This document shows, piece by piece, positions 1 to 12,503 of a stretch of DNA of 64,000 bases. The stretch comes from Pleurodeles waltl. Lineage: Eukaryota; Chordata; Amphibia; Caudata; Salamandridae. Location: positions 134,621,106 to 134,685,105 of the forward strand of contig NC_090447.1 of the NCBI RefSeq assembly GCF_031143425.1. Reading direction: 5' to 3'. The notes under the pieces were generated by a model. The model saw only the letters and a list, made by a program, of their open reading frames with translations, was not told the DNA's origin and ran no database searches. Position 1 is the stretch's first letter. Each line of letters starts with the position of its first letter. The position numbers and the translations under genes are program-made.

Positions 1-1119
1 CCTCAAATTCCGTCCATTACATGTTTTGTGCATGTGATTCATTTTAAAGCAAAGTAAGGAATTAGAACTGAAAATATTTGGCAGAATTAGCTCATGAGGT
101 TTGACTTCACACTCGTTAGAAGGCTCTTTATCGCTTTGTATAGTGTGATGCCACGATTCTTGCAGAACTTGACCTTAAAATAATACCACTATAAAAGCAC
201 TGTTTTAATATTAGTAGAGGTATGTTGTTGTCAATAATCAAAATAAAATACATACTGTAGGACTGGCTTATAACTGACACCTATAGGTGTCTATACGCTA
301 TCATCCATGTACTCACTCATCCATCCCTCCTTACAACTAATAACCCTACCTTGCACTCCTGCATCTACTTGCCCACTAATTGGCTCATTCCTGTGTTTAC
401 CCACTCACCCCGCACAATAATACACACTTATATTTACCTGTCAATGAAGAGACACTTTTGTTACAACCCAGACCTTTTGGCTTTGCTGTTAGTCGATGAG
501 GGATGTGAGGGTACTTCTGTTAGTGTGTGTGTGCTAGACTGTGATGGGTTTCTCGTGAAGATAACAGGGCGACCTCTTAACCTACATCCAACCTTGGTAG
601 TAACACACCCAAAACAAATGTTACTTATCGGATTGGTTCAATTTTAACCTGTCAGAGTTCCATCTGTACAGTATCAATAAATGTGAAGGCCTGTTTAATC
701 AATCCCTAACCACTAGGTTTATACACAAATAACATAATATAGTAAAAAACATAAATAGCATTGTTCATTTAGAGACAGAGAAAGGGTTACATCCGAAGGG
801 GAATCCACTGTCTTAATTCCCCCCATAGTAGCACAAAATGTGAAATTTTTTCTGAAGAACTTGTTCTGACTCCTGAATACCACCAGGAGCAACACACAAT
901 CGAACTTTGTTTGCTACTACCACCTTCCTTTTGTACTTGCGATGTAGGATTCACTATGTATTGGTAGCTGTAATCATCAGGTTCCCTGTGTATGTTCTCA
1001 GAGCATTACAACCCACTCAAGTGCATGTGCTAGATCCACATTTAATATCAATGTTGACAGTAATAACGAGGGATGAGAATATGTGTTTTTTGCCCTGGTG
1101 ACGTTTAATGTTCCTCCTA
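1..1119. other. unassigned non-coding DNA
   Basis: AT-rich sequence with no convincing coding frame, tandem repeat or terminal repeat that I can recognise. The short open frames have no recognisable domain. The part nearest 1,119 may be more of the decayed LINE that follows, but I cannot align it by eye. Confidence 0.5.
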
Positions 1120-2945
1120 CTTGCATGCAATGGGTTCCATTGCTGTACTCTAATCCAACTGCACGAGCAAAGATGTGGTCACACATATGATCGCGATACC
1201 CAGTGTTCTCAGGTACCTGGCAGGGATGTCTTCTATCACTCCTATTATTCATATTAACGATGGAGCCCTTAGCACAACACATTAGGCAGTCCGATCTGGA
1301 CTGCGAATCCCTAACGGCCCCACACTACACACCATTTCCAATGCATGCTGACATGGTCTTATACATCCGTGACCTTGCCAAGTATCTGAAGCTTATCTCT
1401 AACTTACTACAGTCATTTGGCGACCTGTCGAATCTTCAGGTAAATCAAGGGAAGTCCTATGTGTTCTGATTTACAAATAGAACTGAAAGAGCTAATCTGC
1501 CTTTTGGTTCAAATGAAATACAAGTAGCTTCCCGTACGTTCTGTTACTCGGACATACAGACCTGTAGGGAAAGTAGGGACAAATTGGACAGTAAACTTAC
1601 AAAGGCTATCACATCGTTGAAATCTCAGATTGGGTTTTGGGTAACTCTGTTCCTGTTGTTGGCGGGATGGGTAACGGTTGTCAAGATAGTAATGCGGCCC
1701 CACTTGTTAATATGCCTGTAGTTATCCCCATGTTGATCTTTAAAACACGCAACTCCTTAGTCATTGTTTTGATGTGTGGCACTGGGAGATGCAGGGTTGG
1801 ACTATCTAAAATGCAACAGCCACCAGGGTATGGAGGTATGGGTGCACCCGAATTTAAAGCTTATTGTCTGGCAGGGCTACTGCAATCCTTTTCTTACTGG
1901 CTGGCAGGCCACCGCTTAGGTGAAATTGGCTATACACTGTGCATGCTCGGACTAGGCAAACTTCATCGATTGCCATGAGCAGGGGTGACACCACTCATTC
2001 AGAGGCCCCTATTGCCCTGAATTGCACTTGCCTGGTGGAAGTGGGCCCTCTGCTACACCTTTTTACCCCTAATTACGCCCAAGTATTCCCCTCAGTGGTT
2101 TACCCACCCCTCTGGATCCGCTCAAGGCGAATAGATTGTCATCATTAGAACAGGCTGGGGTCAAGACGGTGGGTGAGCTTTAGATGATCAACACACAAAT
2201 GACACATCGAGAATTCACACAGCTCTGCCATTTGGGAATCACTTTTTCTGACATATGCTGCATTGTCAGCTATACCTGGAAACATTGGACCCCCTGGGCT
2301 CCGCACCTACTGCACATGCATTTATTTACACCGTACATATAATGGGTCATGGTAGGCGCTTAATCAAATGGCTACATCAGATCAGGGTTCACGTACCCTT
2401 GCGGCTTGAGTGTTACGTTGGAAGAAGACTTGTCCCAGCCTCTACACGATTAGGAATGCCTCTTTATCCTTCCATACTCAAGCAGGATCTCTTGTAATTC
2501 CTGCTTTAAATTTATACAATTTTGCTCCTACACAGAGCATACCTCACACCGTGGAAACTTCACTCAATACTTCCTGCTGGCTCCCCCATCTGCCCCCGAT
2601 GTCGCACAGAGGTCGCAGACCTACTATGCATTATGGGTTTGCCCTTCATTGACCTCTTACTGGTTGGACATTCTGTGACCGCACTCACAGAATCCACCCA
2701 CTGGGATAGTATTGAACACTGCCTGTTCTATCCTAGACCTAATTTTTTTTAAGGTTTGGGCACAATTTGTTGATTTGACGCTCGTTATATCCTATTAGTG
2801 AAGCATCTTATAATGAGATGCTGGAAGTCCTCTATGGCACTCCTTGCAGGGAGGAATACAGCGGCCTCCATAAACGACCCAATGCCAGAATATGGGACGA
2901 TATGCTTGAAACATTTAAGTCTCAAGTGTAGTTTGCAGAGTAGAC
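1120..2945 (+). pseudogene. L1-type LINE ORF2 remnant (reverse transcriptase and C-terminal part)
   Basis: This is the decayed 3' half of a non-LTR retrotransposon ORF2, whose protein normally provides endonuclease and reverse transcriptase for target-primed reverse transcription. Seen in sequence: LLYSNPTARAK near 1,150; the block GTWQGCLLSLLLF followed by MEPLAQHIRQ at 1,210-1,300, which has the form of the L1 RT motif around the GxRQGCPLSPLLF consensus; HADMVLYI near 1,345, where L1 has the YADD catalytic box, so one catalytic Asp is lost; then NLQVNQGKS. After several frame changes the typical L1 C-terminal zinc-finger-like region appears at 2,522-2,680 (LHRAYLTPWKL, then CPRC). Homology probably runs to a stop near 2,930. 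The endonuclease and ORF1 are not visible, so the copy is 5'-truncated or unrecognisably decayed. It is not functional. Confidence 0.82.
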
Positions 2946-2949
2946 TCCT

Positions 2950-3654
2950 TTTCCATACCTAAATACAACCTTTTTCCCCTATTAGTGAGATTGCTGCTCA
3001 GGGTCCGCCCTGTCTCTGCGTTTGGGACACACTCACGTGTTTGTGACCTCATGTTCAACCGATGATGATTGTATTTCTCTACTGCACGTTATTAACATTA
3101 GTGTGCTTATCTGTAGCACAATCTACTGTACTAAATGTACTGTTACCATTCTAGATTCAAGTACAGGATGTACTCACACACAAACTTCCTACTTTGGTAA
3201 ACATAGACGTTAGAAGCATAGTGCTGGGATGCCAGCTTGGGGTTCAATCAGGGGTTCCTTGTTTCCTTTCATTTATTTCCATTTGTTGATATTAATGCAT
3301 TCAAGTATCCTAAGCATCCTATAAGTGAGATCCATACTCCTGCTAATAATACATCTGTAAGTGATCCAAATATTGTGCTATGTTAAATATGTTGGATGCT
3401 GTGGAACAGCTATATCACAATGTAATTGACACTTCTCCCTTTTGTGCTGTAAGATATGCGTCCCTATATTTCTGTCATGTATGTGATAATATTAATCTCA
3501 TAAAATGCGAGTATGTTTATTTTAATTAAAAATGAAATCCATATTGATAGAATAATTTTGTGATTGACACACAGACTAGGAGTGGATGAAACTGCATTTT
3601 TTAGTCACAAAATACATATACTTTTCTCAAAAAGTAAAGGGTATATTTGCTAAC
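2950..3654. other. non-coding; possibly LINE 3' tail
   Basis: No coding frame with a recognisable domain and no poly-A tail. Part may be the L1 3' untranslated region. I see no further structure. Confidence 0.4.
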
Positions 3655-4025
3655 ATTTTAAAGCTGCTGCACTGCATTGCGAGACAGCAGAAATGCGACA
3701 TACGTACCAAGGTATGGAACATTTCTTCTCTTTCCTAGCACTGGCGCACTCTGTGCAGGATAGCCTCCACTGCAGTCACCCTTGCATCATGATGGAAGAG
3801 TATCTGCATTACAGGTAGGATTGTTTTTGTGCAGAAAGGGGTACCTTCTTACACAAGAACAGTCCTTAGAGGCTTATTCATCCTTCTGTGCATGCTGCAG
3901 AATGCACAGCACATAGAAAGAGGAAGTAACAAGGAGGAATACAAATATTTCCCCTGATTATGACTGGTCCAGAGAGGCATAGAATTTTGGCAAAATCCCA
4001 GGAATTCTCACTTTAGTAAATCTGG
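3655..4025. mobile_element. miniature element family D, degraded copy
   Basis: The segment ends with TTTAGTAAATCTGG, matching the right end of the better copy at 43.4-44.1 kb. It shares the internal words of that family: a GTGCTGCAGAATGCAGCAC-like palindromic core and a GGAATACAAATATTTC-like block. It is non-coding. The left boundary is uncertain. Confidence 0.5.
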
Positions 4026-5765
4026 AATTACGTCAAAAAACTTGGGTGGGTGCCTGGGAATGGCCATGCTCCACCCATGCAATGCCTCCCTGATGCAAAG
4101 AAATACAAAGCCAGGACTATGTCCTGCCTTGTGTTACTTTATATTTACTGAACCATGCAAATACATGCACAGTGGCTTTGCATGGCCTAGTAAATGTCCA
4201 AACAAATTTCTATTGGGGGTGTGTTATAGAAATGAAGCGACCCACACACAAACCATAGAAAATCTGGGCCTAAGTGTGCTGCATAAAATATTTTGCCAGC
4301 AGGTATTGTGAAACCGGATGCCAGGGTATACTTTGCTTATCGATGTCATGGTAGGTAAAGGAGGAAGACTGGTTTGAGTAGAAAATGGTTCTAAACATTC
4401 GCACACATAGGTTTTGTTTTATACTTTCCTGCAAGCCATTTCTTGCTCAAGATATTCTCTTGCAAATGAAAATTATGTGAAAGATCATAATCATTAGAGG
4501 AGCAAAATTACGCCAAAAAACGTACCCCAAAAACCAGGAACTAAGCAAGAACCCTGGAGCAATGAAAATTTCCCTTGGCATACAACCTACTTGAACTTGA
4601 TACACAAATCGACTTCATGAGTTTTTTCTTTTAAATATTTGTCGGTTGTTTGATCCTTATTGCCTCATTTCTTTTCAAACTATATATTAATATTTTTTAC
4701 TTTTCATCAAAATGATCTGATTAATAAGTGCTGAATATTTTAGAAAAACAAGTTTTGTAATAAAAAATTAAGCCTCATTCTGTCCCCTGTTGATACTTCC
4801 CCTTGCGTGGTTTTGCTAAAATATAATTATTTTAATTATCTTAGAATTCATTAGTTGGAGTATTCTGAAGGTTTTCTTATTACTAAAGTACCTATGTTAA
4901 TCAGCTTTTTATAGTACTTCAATAGGCGAAAGTTTTTGAATTAACAACCATGGACGTCATTTAGGCAGTTGCCACAGCCTACAGTGCCCTTACGACCCCT
5001 GGCACTGCCTTTTACCCTTGGCCTCGAAGGTAGCATAATGAGTGCCTGAAAAACAGGGGCAGCTCGCGCTAATTGGTGTGGGTTGGGCCTCCACTTCCCT
5101 GTTTTTGTCACTTTTTAATTACACAAATAGTGAACAGCATTATTCACTATCGCTCTAATAAAAAAATGAGTATAATTTGATGGAATGTGACAATATATGA
5201 CGGGTAAGGTAAGTAGGGATGCTTTTAAATGTATGCTGTATGCATGCTTGCGGGTGAAGGTGTGCTTTTATGTCCGTGAGTGTGTGAATGTATGTGTATA
5301 TCCGCTACTCTTGGCATTTTGATGAATTGACGCCCAGAATAACAACCCGAATCTCTGAAGGAAAACGTATTAAAATCTCATTATCTCGTCCACAAGCTTT
5401 AGCTAGGTTCTCACTCAGAAAATAACATAATGAAAATTAAGACATGAAAATAATGATCTCAAGCAGAGATAAGGAGTCTTGTATGCACAGTGTCAACATT
5501 TTAAAGCCAATTTCCAAGACTGAATGATAATTAGCTCTTTATTGTGTACAAAAAGATTTACCTAAATTAATATCATAAACTACACTAGATGCCCTCTCAC
5601 CTCATGCCTGTCTATAAACAAACAAAATCCAAACCCTTATCTCCCACTTCTCACAATTAAAAATTGGCTTCCATACTTCTCTTAATCTCGAGCCATTCAC
5701 ACGCCAGACTCAGGATTTAGGCATTTATGAGGCAGATTTGCATAAGTAATGTAAAATGTAACATG
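4026..5765. other. unassigned AT-rich non-coding DNA
   Basis: AT-rich DNA with no coding frame of recognisable family and no clear terminal repeats. 4,040-4,310 shares short words with family D miniature elements (ATGCAATGCCTCCCTGATGCAAAG-like text), but too weakly to delimit an element. Confidence 0.4.
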
Positions 5766-5790
5766 CGTAAATGTAAATGTAAATGTAAGA
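5766..5790. repeat. short (GTAAAT)n microsatellite
   Basis: About four copies of the hexamer GTAAAT sit immediately left of the hairpin-array element. The tract occupies the place where that element's left terminus would be expected. Confidence 0.8.
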
Positions 5791-6183
5791 TGCGGGGAAA
5801 CCCGCCATGAACAGGATGGCGGTAGGGGGTGCCGCGGGGCCCCTGGGGGCCCCTGCAGTGCCCATGCCAATGGCATGGGCACTGCAGGGGCCCCCGTAAG
5901 AGGGCCCGCAAAGTATTTCAGTGTCTGCTTTGCAGACACTGAAATACGCGACGGGTGCAACTGCACCCGTCGCACCCCTGCAACTACGCCGGCTCAATTC
6001 TGAGCCGGCGTCCTCGTTGCAGGGGCATTTCCTCTGGGCCGGCGGGCGCTCTTTTGGAGAGCGCCCGCCGGCCCAGAGGAAATGTTTGAATGGCCGCTGC
6101 GGTCTTCTGACCGCGGTGCGGTCATTTGGTGGCGGTACCTTGGCGGACGGCCTCCGCCGTCCGCCAAGGTCAGAATCAGGGCC
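5791..6183. mobile_element. family A miniature element with seven-hairpin array, left end missing
   Basis: GC-rich, non-coding. Seven inverted repeats lie almost end to end. H1 5,845-5,895: 24-bp perfect stem, 3-nt loop. H2 5,913-5,947: 16-bp perfect stem. H3 5,948-5,973: 12-bp perfect stem, 2-nt loop. H4 5,975-6,025: outer 9-bp and inner 11-bp stems. H5 6,026-6,084: 27-bp perfect stem, 5-nt loop. H6 6,092-6,123: imperfect. H7 6,137-6,170: 15-bp perfect stem, 4-nt loop. The right end GGTCAGAATCAGGGCC resembles the right ends at 29,115 and 44,790 (GTNGTAATGAGNGCC). The left terminal part is absent. Long open frames crossing this region (for example on the minus strand between 5,725 and 6,234) are by-products of the palindromes and are not genes. 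Confidence 0.8.
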
Positions 6184-6189
6184 AAAGTC

Positions 6190-8072
6190 TCTTTCAAGCA
6201 CAAAATACCTGGTTTGTGTGAAAAATCTCTGCAAAGAACCACAGAGGAGGAGATGTGTAGAAACAAAGGGGTGTGCGCTGATTTCTCGGGCCGCACACGG
6301 TGATGCGTCGTTTAGTTTTCATACAGAGACAGCTGTGCGTCGATTTCCGCCGCTCCGTCATGGATTCTCTTCAGCTTGCATGGTTTTTGGACGCCCCAGG
6401 GACGATGCATAAATTTCCTGCGCTGGCAGGACGAAGTCACAGGAGCTGCCACTATTCAGTGGGCGTTGCATCAAATTTTCTACTGCACGGCAGGAGCTGC
6501 GCCGATTCCTCTCAGGAAGTCGGGCTGCATCGTTCCAGTATGGCTGTGCGTTGATCCAGTGGGCCGTGCATTTAATTTCCGGTCGCTACGCTGGTGCTGC
6601 ATCGATCTTCTCATTGTGAAGTTCAGCTGTGTCATTCCAATTCGGCATGCCGTGAAATTTTCACAGTGGTGCAGGCTGTGCGTTCTTTCTTCCAGGCTGT
6701 GCATCGAATTTCACTGCACAAGGAGTCCTTCTTGTAGAGATGAAGTCTTTTTGGTCCTGAGACTTCAGGGAACAGGAGGCAAGCTCTATCCAAGCCCTTG
6801 GAGAGCACTTTTTTACCACAGCCAGAGAGCAGTAAGACAGCAGGGCAACAGCAAGGCAGCAGTCCTTCACAGAAAGCCTTTGGGCAGCCAGGCAGTTCTT
6901 CCTGGCAGGATGCAGGTTCTGGTTCCAGTTTCTTCTCCTTTCCCCCGGAAGTGTCTTTAAGGTAGAGTGTCTACCTCAGAAGTGTCTGAGTTGGTAGTGG
7001 CAGAGGCCCTGTTTGTATACCCAAATGTGCATTTGAAGTGGGGGACACTTCAAGGAGTGCCATAGAAGTGCACAAGGTCCCCTTTCAGTTCAATCCTGTC
7101 TGTAGGGTCCCAATAGGGGGTGTGGCAGTCCTTAGTGTGAGGGCAGTCTACTGTCCTTTGACATGTAAGTGTCAGGCCCTCCACCCTCCCAGCCCAGCAA
7201 GACCAATTCTAAATGCAGATGTATGCAAGTGAGGCTCAGTATCCTGTGTTTGGGGTGTGTCTGAGTGAGTGCACAAGGAGCTATCAACTAAACCCAGCCA
7301 GACGTGGATTGTAAGGCACAGAAAGATTTAAGTGCAGAGAAATGCTCACTTTGTAAAAGTGGCATTTCTAAAATAGTAATATTAAATCCAACTTCACCAG
7401 TGAGCAGGAATTTGTATCACAATTCTTTCCATACTAAATATGACCTTCCTACTCCTTTCAGGTCAGCAGCTACCACTCAAACAATGTATGAGGGCAGCCC
7501 CAATGTTAGCCTATGAAGGGAGCAGGCCTCACAGCAGTGTAAAAACGAATTCAGGAGTTTTACACTACCAGGACATGTAAACTACACAGGGACATGTCCT
7601 GCCGTTTTTTGCCTACACAGCACCCTGCCCTATGAGTTACCTAGGGCATACCTTAGGGGTATCTTATATGTGGAAAAAGGGGAGCTTTAGGCTTGGCAAG
7701 TACTTTTAAATGCCAAGTCAAATTGTCAGTGAAACTGCACACACAGGCCGTGCAATGGCAGGCCTGAGACAAGGTTAAGGGGCTACTTAAGTGGGTGGCA
7801 CAACCAGTGCTGAAGGCCCACTAGTAGTATTTAATCTACAGGCCCTGGGCACATATAGTGCACTCTGCCAGGGACTTATAAGTAAATTAAATAGTCCAAT
7901 TGGGTATGATCTAATGTTAACATGTTTTAAGGAGAGAGCATATGCACTTTAGCATTGATTAGCAGAGGGAAAGTGTGCATAGTCCTAAAGCCAGCAAAAA
8001 TGAGGTCAGAAAAAAGAGAAGGAGGAAGGCAAAAAGTCTGGGGATGACACTGCAGAAAGGCCATTTCCAACA
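6190..8072 (-). mobile_element. LTR-like retroelement sequence, probably a solo or partial LTR in minus orientation
   Basis: The right edge reads CCATTTCCAACA, which on the minus strand is TGTTGGAAATGG, a TG...CA type LTR start. The body is non-coding, with recurring GTGCATCG and GTGCGTCG words at 6,300-6,720. The segment at 7,310-7,400 (AAATGCTCAC...TTTCTAAAATAGTAATATTAAATCC, quoted in part) recurs at about 48,860-48,930 inside the second LTR-like segment of this window, so the two belong to related elements. The inner boundary near 6,190-6,300 is not resolved. No primer-binding site or internal genes are attached. Confidence 0.5.
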
Positions 8073-9299
8073 ATTAGCATGACTGGTCAAATAATCCATT
8101 ACCTTTAAGCTGTCCTCGGGCAGGCTGAATGAGTTCATCTCAGTCAGTGTCACCATTATTTACTGCTTGACTAACTATAGCCTATGACTGTAGAAGAGTG
8201 TGCAGCCATGTGAAAGTGTAAGTGGGAGTCTTGTTTCAAGGTCTAAGCAATGGGCTAAGATGTGTAAGGAATTGGAAGTGCAATAAAGGTTTGGGCAGTG
8301 GTGGCTGCTTATTTCAAGAGGGAGGGAGGCGGGGAGTAGGTAGGTTACACATGCACTCATACACCTCAGTCTCACCCATTCACTCACACACTCTTACACA
8401 CCCATTCACATCTCTCAGTAACAAATACACACTCTGTGACGAGGTGTCACTGGGCAATTCAGGGCTTAAAACTGAAGCACCCAGGTCCAAAGCAATTGGT
8501 GATGTTCCCCCTCATCATGAAGGGGAGGGCCTCAAGGCAACTTTGCTAGGATGAAAAGATCACACCCATAGGGCTTTGACTTCTTCAGCCCAGCAAAGTT
8601 CAGCCCAGTCAGCCAGGAGTCTGCACACTTAGCATATGTCCAACTCCTGGCAGTCTGACCTGAAGCAGAAGAGTATCTGTCAGGATGACTTTATTCAGCC
8701 TGACATATACTCTTCACGTCAGAAAAAAGGTAGGTGGCGTGGCCCCTCATACCGTACAGACGGGCCACTGCTGTGTTTGGGCCTTCTTGGAGAATTCTCC
8801 TTTACTCTCCCTTTCTCATTTTTTGTAGTACACATTTCACTCATGTAAATGTATTGGGTTTATAGATCACTGGTGTGGAGGATGTCAATGGGCAAACATG
8901 TGGGTCTTCTGAAATTAAGTTTAATGTTTTGAAATTGTACAATTATGTGTGAATGTGCACCCCAAGACAAAATAGGAAAGCTGAGGTTTTACCCACTATA
9001 AAATGCACTTCAGTCAGGATGCCAGATCTCCAGCAAGGATTTATTTAGGAATATAGTAGATCAGTTCTCCCTACAAGTTGCTCATGAGCTACTGCTAGCT
9101 CTCCAGCTACATTTAAGTAACTTTCCTCTATGTACATGTTACATGAATTTTAGTTTTATTAAATTATATTTCCTAGCTATGACATCCCTGTAACCTTTTT
9201 TTTTCAGTGAATTTCTATGTTTTTTGAATGTATAGTTATTTTCATTACTATATGTTTATCCAACCAACTTCAGCCATGCGTGGCTGGTTGGATTAACCT
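8073..9299. other. unassigned non-coding DNA with a short CA/CT-rich tract
   Basis: 8,350-8,420 is a low-complexity CACTCATTCACACA-type tract. The rest is AT-rich with no recognisable domain. A short hairpin (CCAACCA...TGGCTGGTTGG) at 9,260-9,292 lies at the outer left edge of the large inverted repeat that follows and may be its terminus. Confidence 0.4.
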
Positions 9300-10559
9300 A
9301 TAGTATTGAAAATATGGCTGTGCGCAGTGAGGGGTGTCCGCAGGGCCTGTCCTGCGGCCAGTCCCTGCAGCCAACCTTTATACCCACCCAACCCCATGCT
9401 GCACATGACCTGTGGATAGTCCCTGCAGCCAACCCCTATAACAACCCAACTCCACATGGCCCCCCTTCTCAGGCTGATATTGGCCTGGACACCCCGTCCT
9501 CTGGGACACAAGGTAAATATAATTTTTTTTTGGGGGGGGCTGATCTTGGCTCCAGGGATTCCACCCCCCACAACCTAGCCAAAACATTTACACATTTTTG
9601 GGGAGTGGGGCTGGGCAACCCCTCCACATGCTGATCTCAGCCCCGGGGCCCCTATCCCCTGAGGCCTGGCCTAATCTTTTTATTTTTATTTTGGGAAGCG
9701 GGCCGTGTGGCCCTCTTCCCCAGGGGCAATCTCAGTCCCTGGAACCCATCTCCCAGGGCCCAGTAATGTGATATGGATGCCCCCCAAGGCACCCAATCAC
9801 ACTGTTGGGGAGTTTGGGGGGAGCCTCAGGGCCCACGGTCCCTGCTGGCTCCCCGCCTCATGCGGGAGCCAGCATTAATGTCAAAGAGAGGGAACTGGCA
9901 TAGCAGCTTCCTATCTGTGAGGGCCGTGTCCTCTCTGTGCCTATCTGCTTTTCCGCGGGCAGACAGACATAGAAAACCACCAAGCCACAGCAAACAAATA
10001 TGTCCTGGGGGATAGAAGGAGCTGGCCCTGAGGGGTGGCAGTCCCAAGGGCCACCATAGGCTCGTCATGGGGGCTGCACAGCACTCCTTCAACATACAAT
10101 ACCCCAGGGACTTGGTGGTCCCCAGGGCTGCAGGGAGTCTGAAACAAACTCCCTTTCTATATTTCTACAATTTGCCCTCAGGAGGTGATGGTCTCTGGGG
10201 CTGCACAGGGGACACATGGGTCCCTCCACCAAATTTACTGAATGCCCTGTTGAGGTGGTGGTCCCCGGGGCTGTGGGGCCAGAGCAGCCCCCCTGCTGTG
10301 ATGTGGTGGTCCCTGGGGCTGAGGGGGGCGAGGAGGCCTTGTCTATTTAAAAAAAAAAGCAATGCCCCCAGGACCTGGTCCACCCGGGGGCTTATTAACG
10401 AACAACCGCTGGTACCTGCGCTTGTTTTAAAAAAAATATATATATTGTGAATTTGTGACGATGCTCAATTTTGCTGTAAAACTTTTTTAAAAATGTTTTT
10501 TTGCTCTGGCGGTCAGCACGAGAGCTAAGGGTTCAGGCTACCCTGGCCCCTTGTCTTTT

Positions 10560-10810
10560 TTTTTTTTACTTCGAGTCCCAAGATGGCCACCTACACTTCC
10601 TGGTTTGAAGTGTTGGCAGCCAATCAGAGCTGTGCATTTGCTGGTCATGAGCTCTTAATCTCCAAGAAGTCATCACAAACTCTGGGAATCAAATTTATTT
10701 TCCCCCTTAATATCTCAAAAACTGCTGAATAAATTAGCAAAAGCACCATCTGCATACCGAAAGCTAACTATCTGCCAAATTTGGGGTAATTCCGTCCAGT
10801 GGTACGAGAT
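10560..10810. repeat. inner left arm of the large inverted repeat
   Basis: Best-conserved left arm. It holds GAAGTGTTGGCAGCCAATCA and CTGCCAAATTTGGGGTAATT, both found inverted at 11,420-11,700. A T-run precedes it and the partner arm is followed by an A-run, as expected for inverted copies. Confidence 0.7.
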
Positions 10811-11419
10811 GGAGCCTTGTTTAAAGGACCTGTGGGAATTAACATGTGAAATTCAACTGTTATGACCCCCCCCCTTTATCTGGCCCCTGCTTGATGGATC
10901 CCCCAAAACTTTTTGTTCATAACAAGAATCACCGGTACACTTTTTTAGGAAAAGTTTGTTAAGATTAGCCAAACGTTACCAAAGATGTAGGCAAGTCAAA
11001 CATGCTTTTTCTATGGAAACATGGTCCTAACTATAACTTCATAGTAGGGACCTCCAAGCCTAGGGTCGAAACACACTGGACGAGAAGGGCTTTGTTGAAG
11101 TAAAGCACATTGACAGATTCTAACTCTGGAGTGTCCGTGACTTCCTTTTATGTGCGGAAAATCATTTGCTTTATATATATATTTATATATATATACCAGT
11201 AGGTAGTTTTAGTTATGACCTACTTTCCATAGGAAGAACTTTTTTTGTATCACCAATAACTTCAAGGCAGCTTGACGAATCTTCACAAAATGTTTAAAAC
11301 TAATATGACAGTCAGTTCAGCTGCTGTCTTGAAAGTTTTGGGGTGATCCGTAAAGCAAGGGCCGAAAAAAAGTTAAGGTTTCTAAAACGCTTTTTCCACA
11401 TTTATATTTCCAGAGGGTA

Positions 11420-11700
11420 TTTAGACATGCTCACAGCCCAAACGGCTGACCAGAATAACACCAAATTTGGCAGAAAGCTATATCGTTTTTGACAGACTGT
11501 CCTTTTTGTGATTCAGTGTAAATCCGTTCAGTAGTTTTGGAGATTTCAGAGGTTAAAAAACATATAGAAATATAGGGACGTGGTTCGTTTGCAGATCCAA
11601 CTATTCCCGTTCTGATATCTGATTGGCTGCCAACACTTCAACAAGGAAGTGTTGGCAGCCATTTTGGGACTTGACTTCATCCGGGTCCCAAAAAAAAAAA
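11420..11700. repeat. inner right arm of the large inverted repeat
   Basis: Reverse-complement partner of 10,560-10,810. It also contains a small self-palindrome at 11,627-11,660 (CCAACACTTC...GAAGTGTTGG) and ends in an A-run of about 18. Confidence 0.7.
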
Positions 11701-12061
11701 AAAAAAAAGGGGCCAATGTAGGGTCACCATTAGCCCCTAGACCTGGTCTAGAAGTCCTCTACTGACCCCATCAGGGCTTAAATGTCTCAGTTGGATGGTT
11801 CTGTGGATTTTTCTGACATTTTTATTTTTTAAGTGCATTTCCCTTTGTTTGCCCCCAGGTGGGCCAGGTCTGGGGGTACCTGGCCCACTGGGGGTACTGT
11901 GGGGTGAAAAAAGTAGTGGTGCGCACAAGTCCCCCCCTCCTAGGTCTTTTCAAAGCCCCAGGGACAGCCACCTCCCGGGGGCACATTAAAACAAGTATGA
12001 GTGGGGGCCTCACAGGCCCCGTTTCCCCAGAGACCTCCACCTCCCCGTGGCAAAACACTAA

Positions 12062-12215
12062 GGTCCATATTTATACATTTTGATGCAAATCAGCGCCAAA
12101 ACGTTGGCGCTGTACAGGTCTAGCGCCAAAATATAAATATAGAGTTAGGTTTGCTCTGAATTTGCACCAAAATAAATGACGCAAATCTGGCACAAACAGA
12201 GTATAAATATGGGCC
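12062..12215. mobile_element. family B miniature inverted-repeat element, 154 bp, with TAA target duplication
   Basis: Terminal repeats GGTCCATATTTATAC on the left and, on the opposite strand from the right, GGCCCATATTTATAC. Flanking TAA occurs at 12,059-12,061 and 12,216-12,218. A 3-bp TWA duplication with GGG/GGC ends is the known signature of PIF/Harbinger elements. The interior carries the family word GCGCCAAAA...TATAAATATAGAGTTAG. It is non-coding and nested in the right arm of the large inverted repeat. Confidence 0.85.
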
Positions 12216-12503
12216 TAATTTTTAATATGGGGACACATACAGCCTCCCCCAGGGACCACTTCCTTCCTAGGTCTAAATATGAAATTAATGTGAGGTGTTC
12301 CTTCTCAGGGCTAAAATAACATGATGAAGGAGGGTCCCTCACAGACTCTTGGCCCCGGGGACCACCACCTCCCCGGAGCTAAGTCAAATGTTGGAGGTAG
12401 GCCACGCAGCCACTTTCATGGATCCTTACATGGCCCTGGGTACTGCCACACCCCAGGGCCGGCTCCTGCTAAGTCCCAGGGTACCCACCCGTGGGACATA
12501 GCT

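Noticed and set aside
5725..6412. Overlapping open frames of 84-169 residues on both strands with Pro/Arg/Gly-rich text
   Set aside because: They traverse the hairpin array; the inverted repeats and high GC content keep stops rare on both strands. No domain is recognisable.
8222..8554. 110-residue open frame with Ser/Thr/His-rich centre
   Set aside because: The centre is a CACTCA-type low-complexity tract; no start context or domain.
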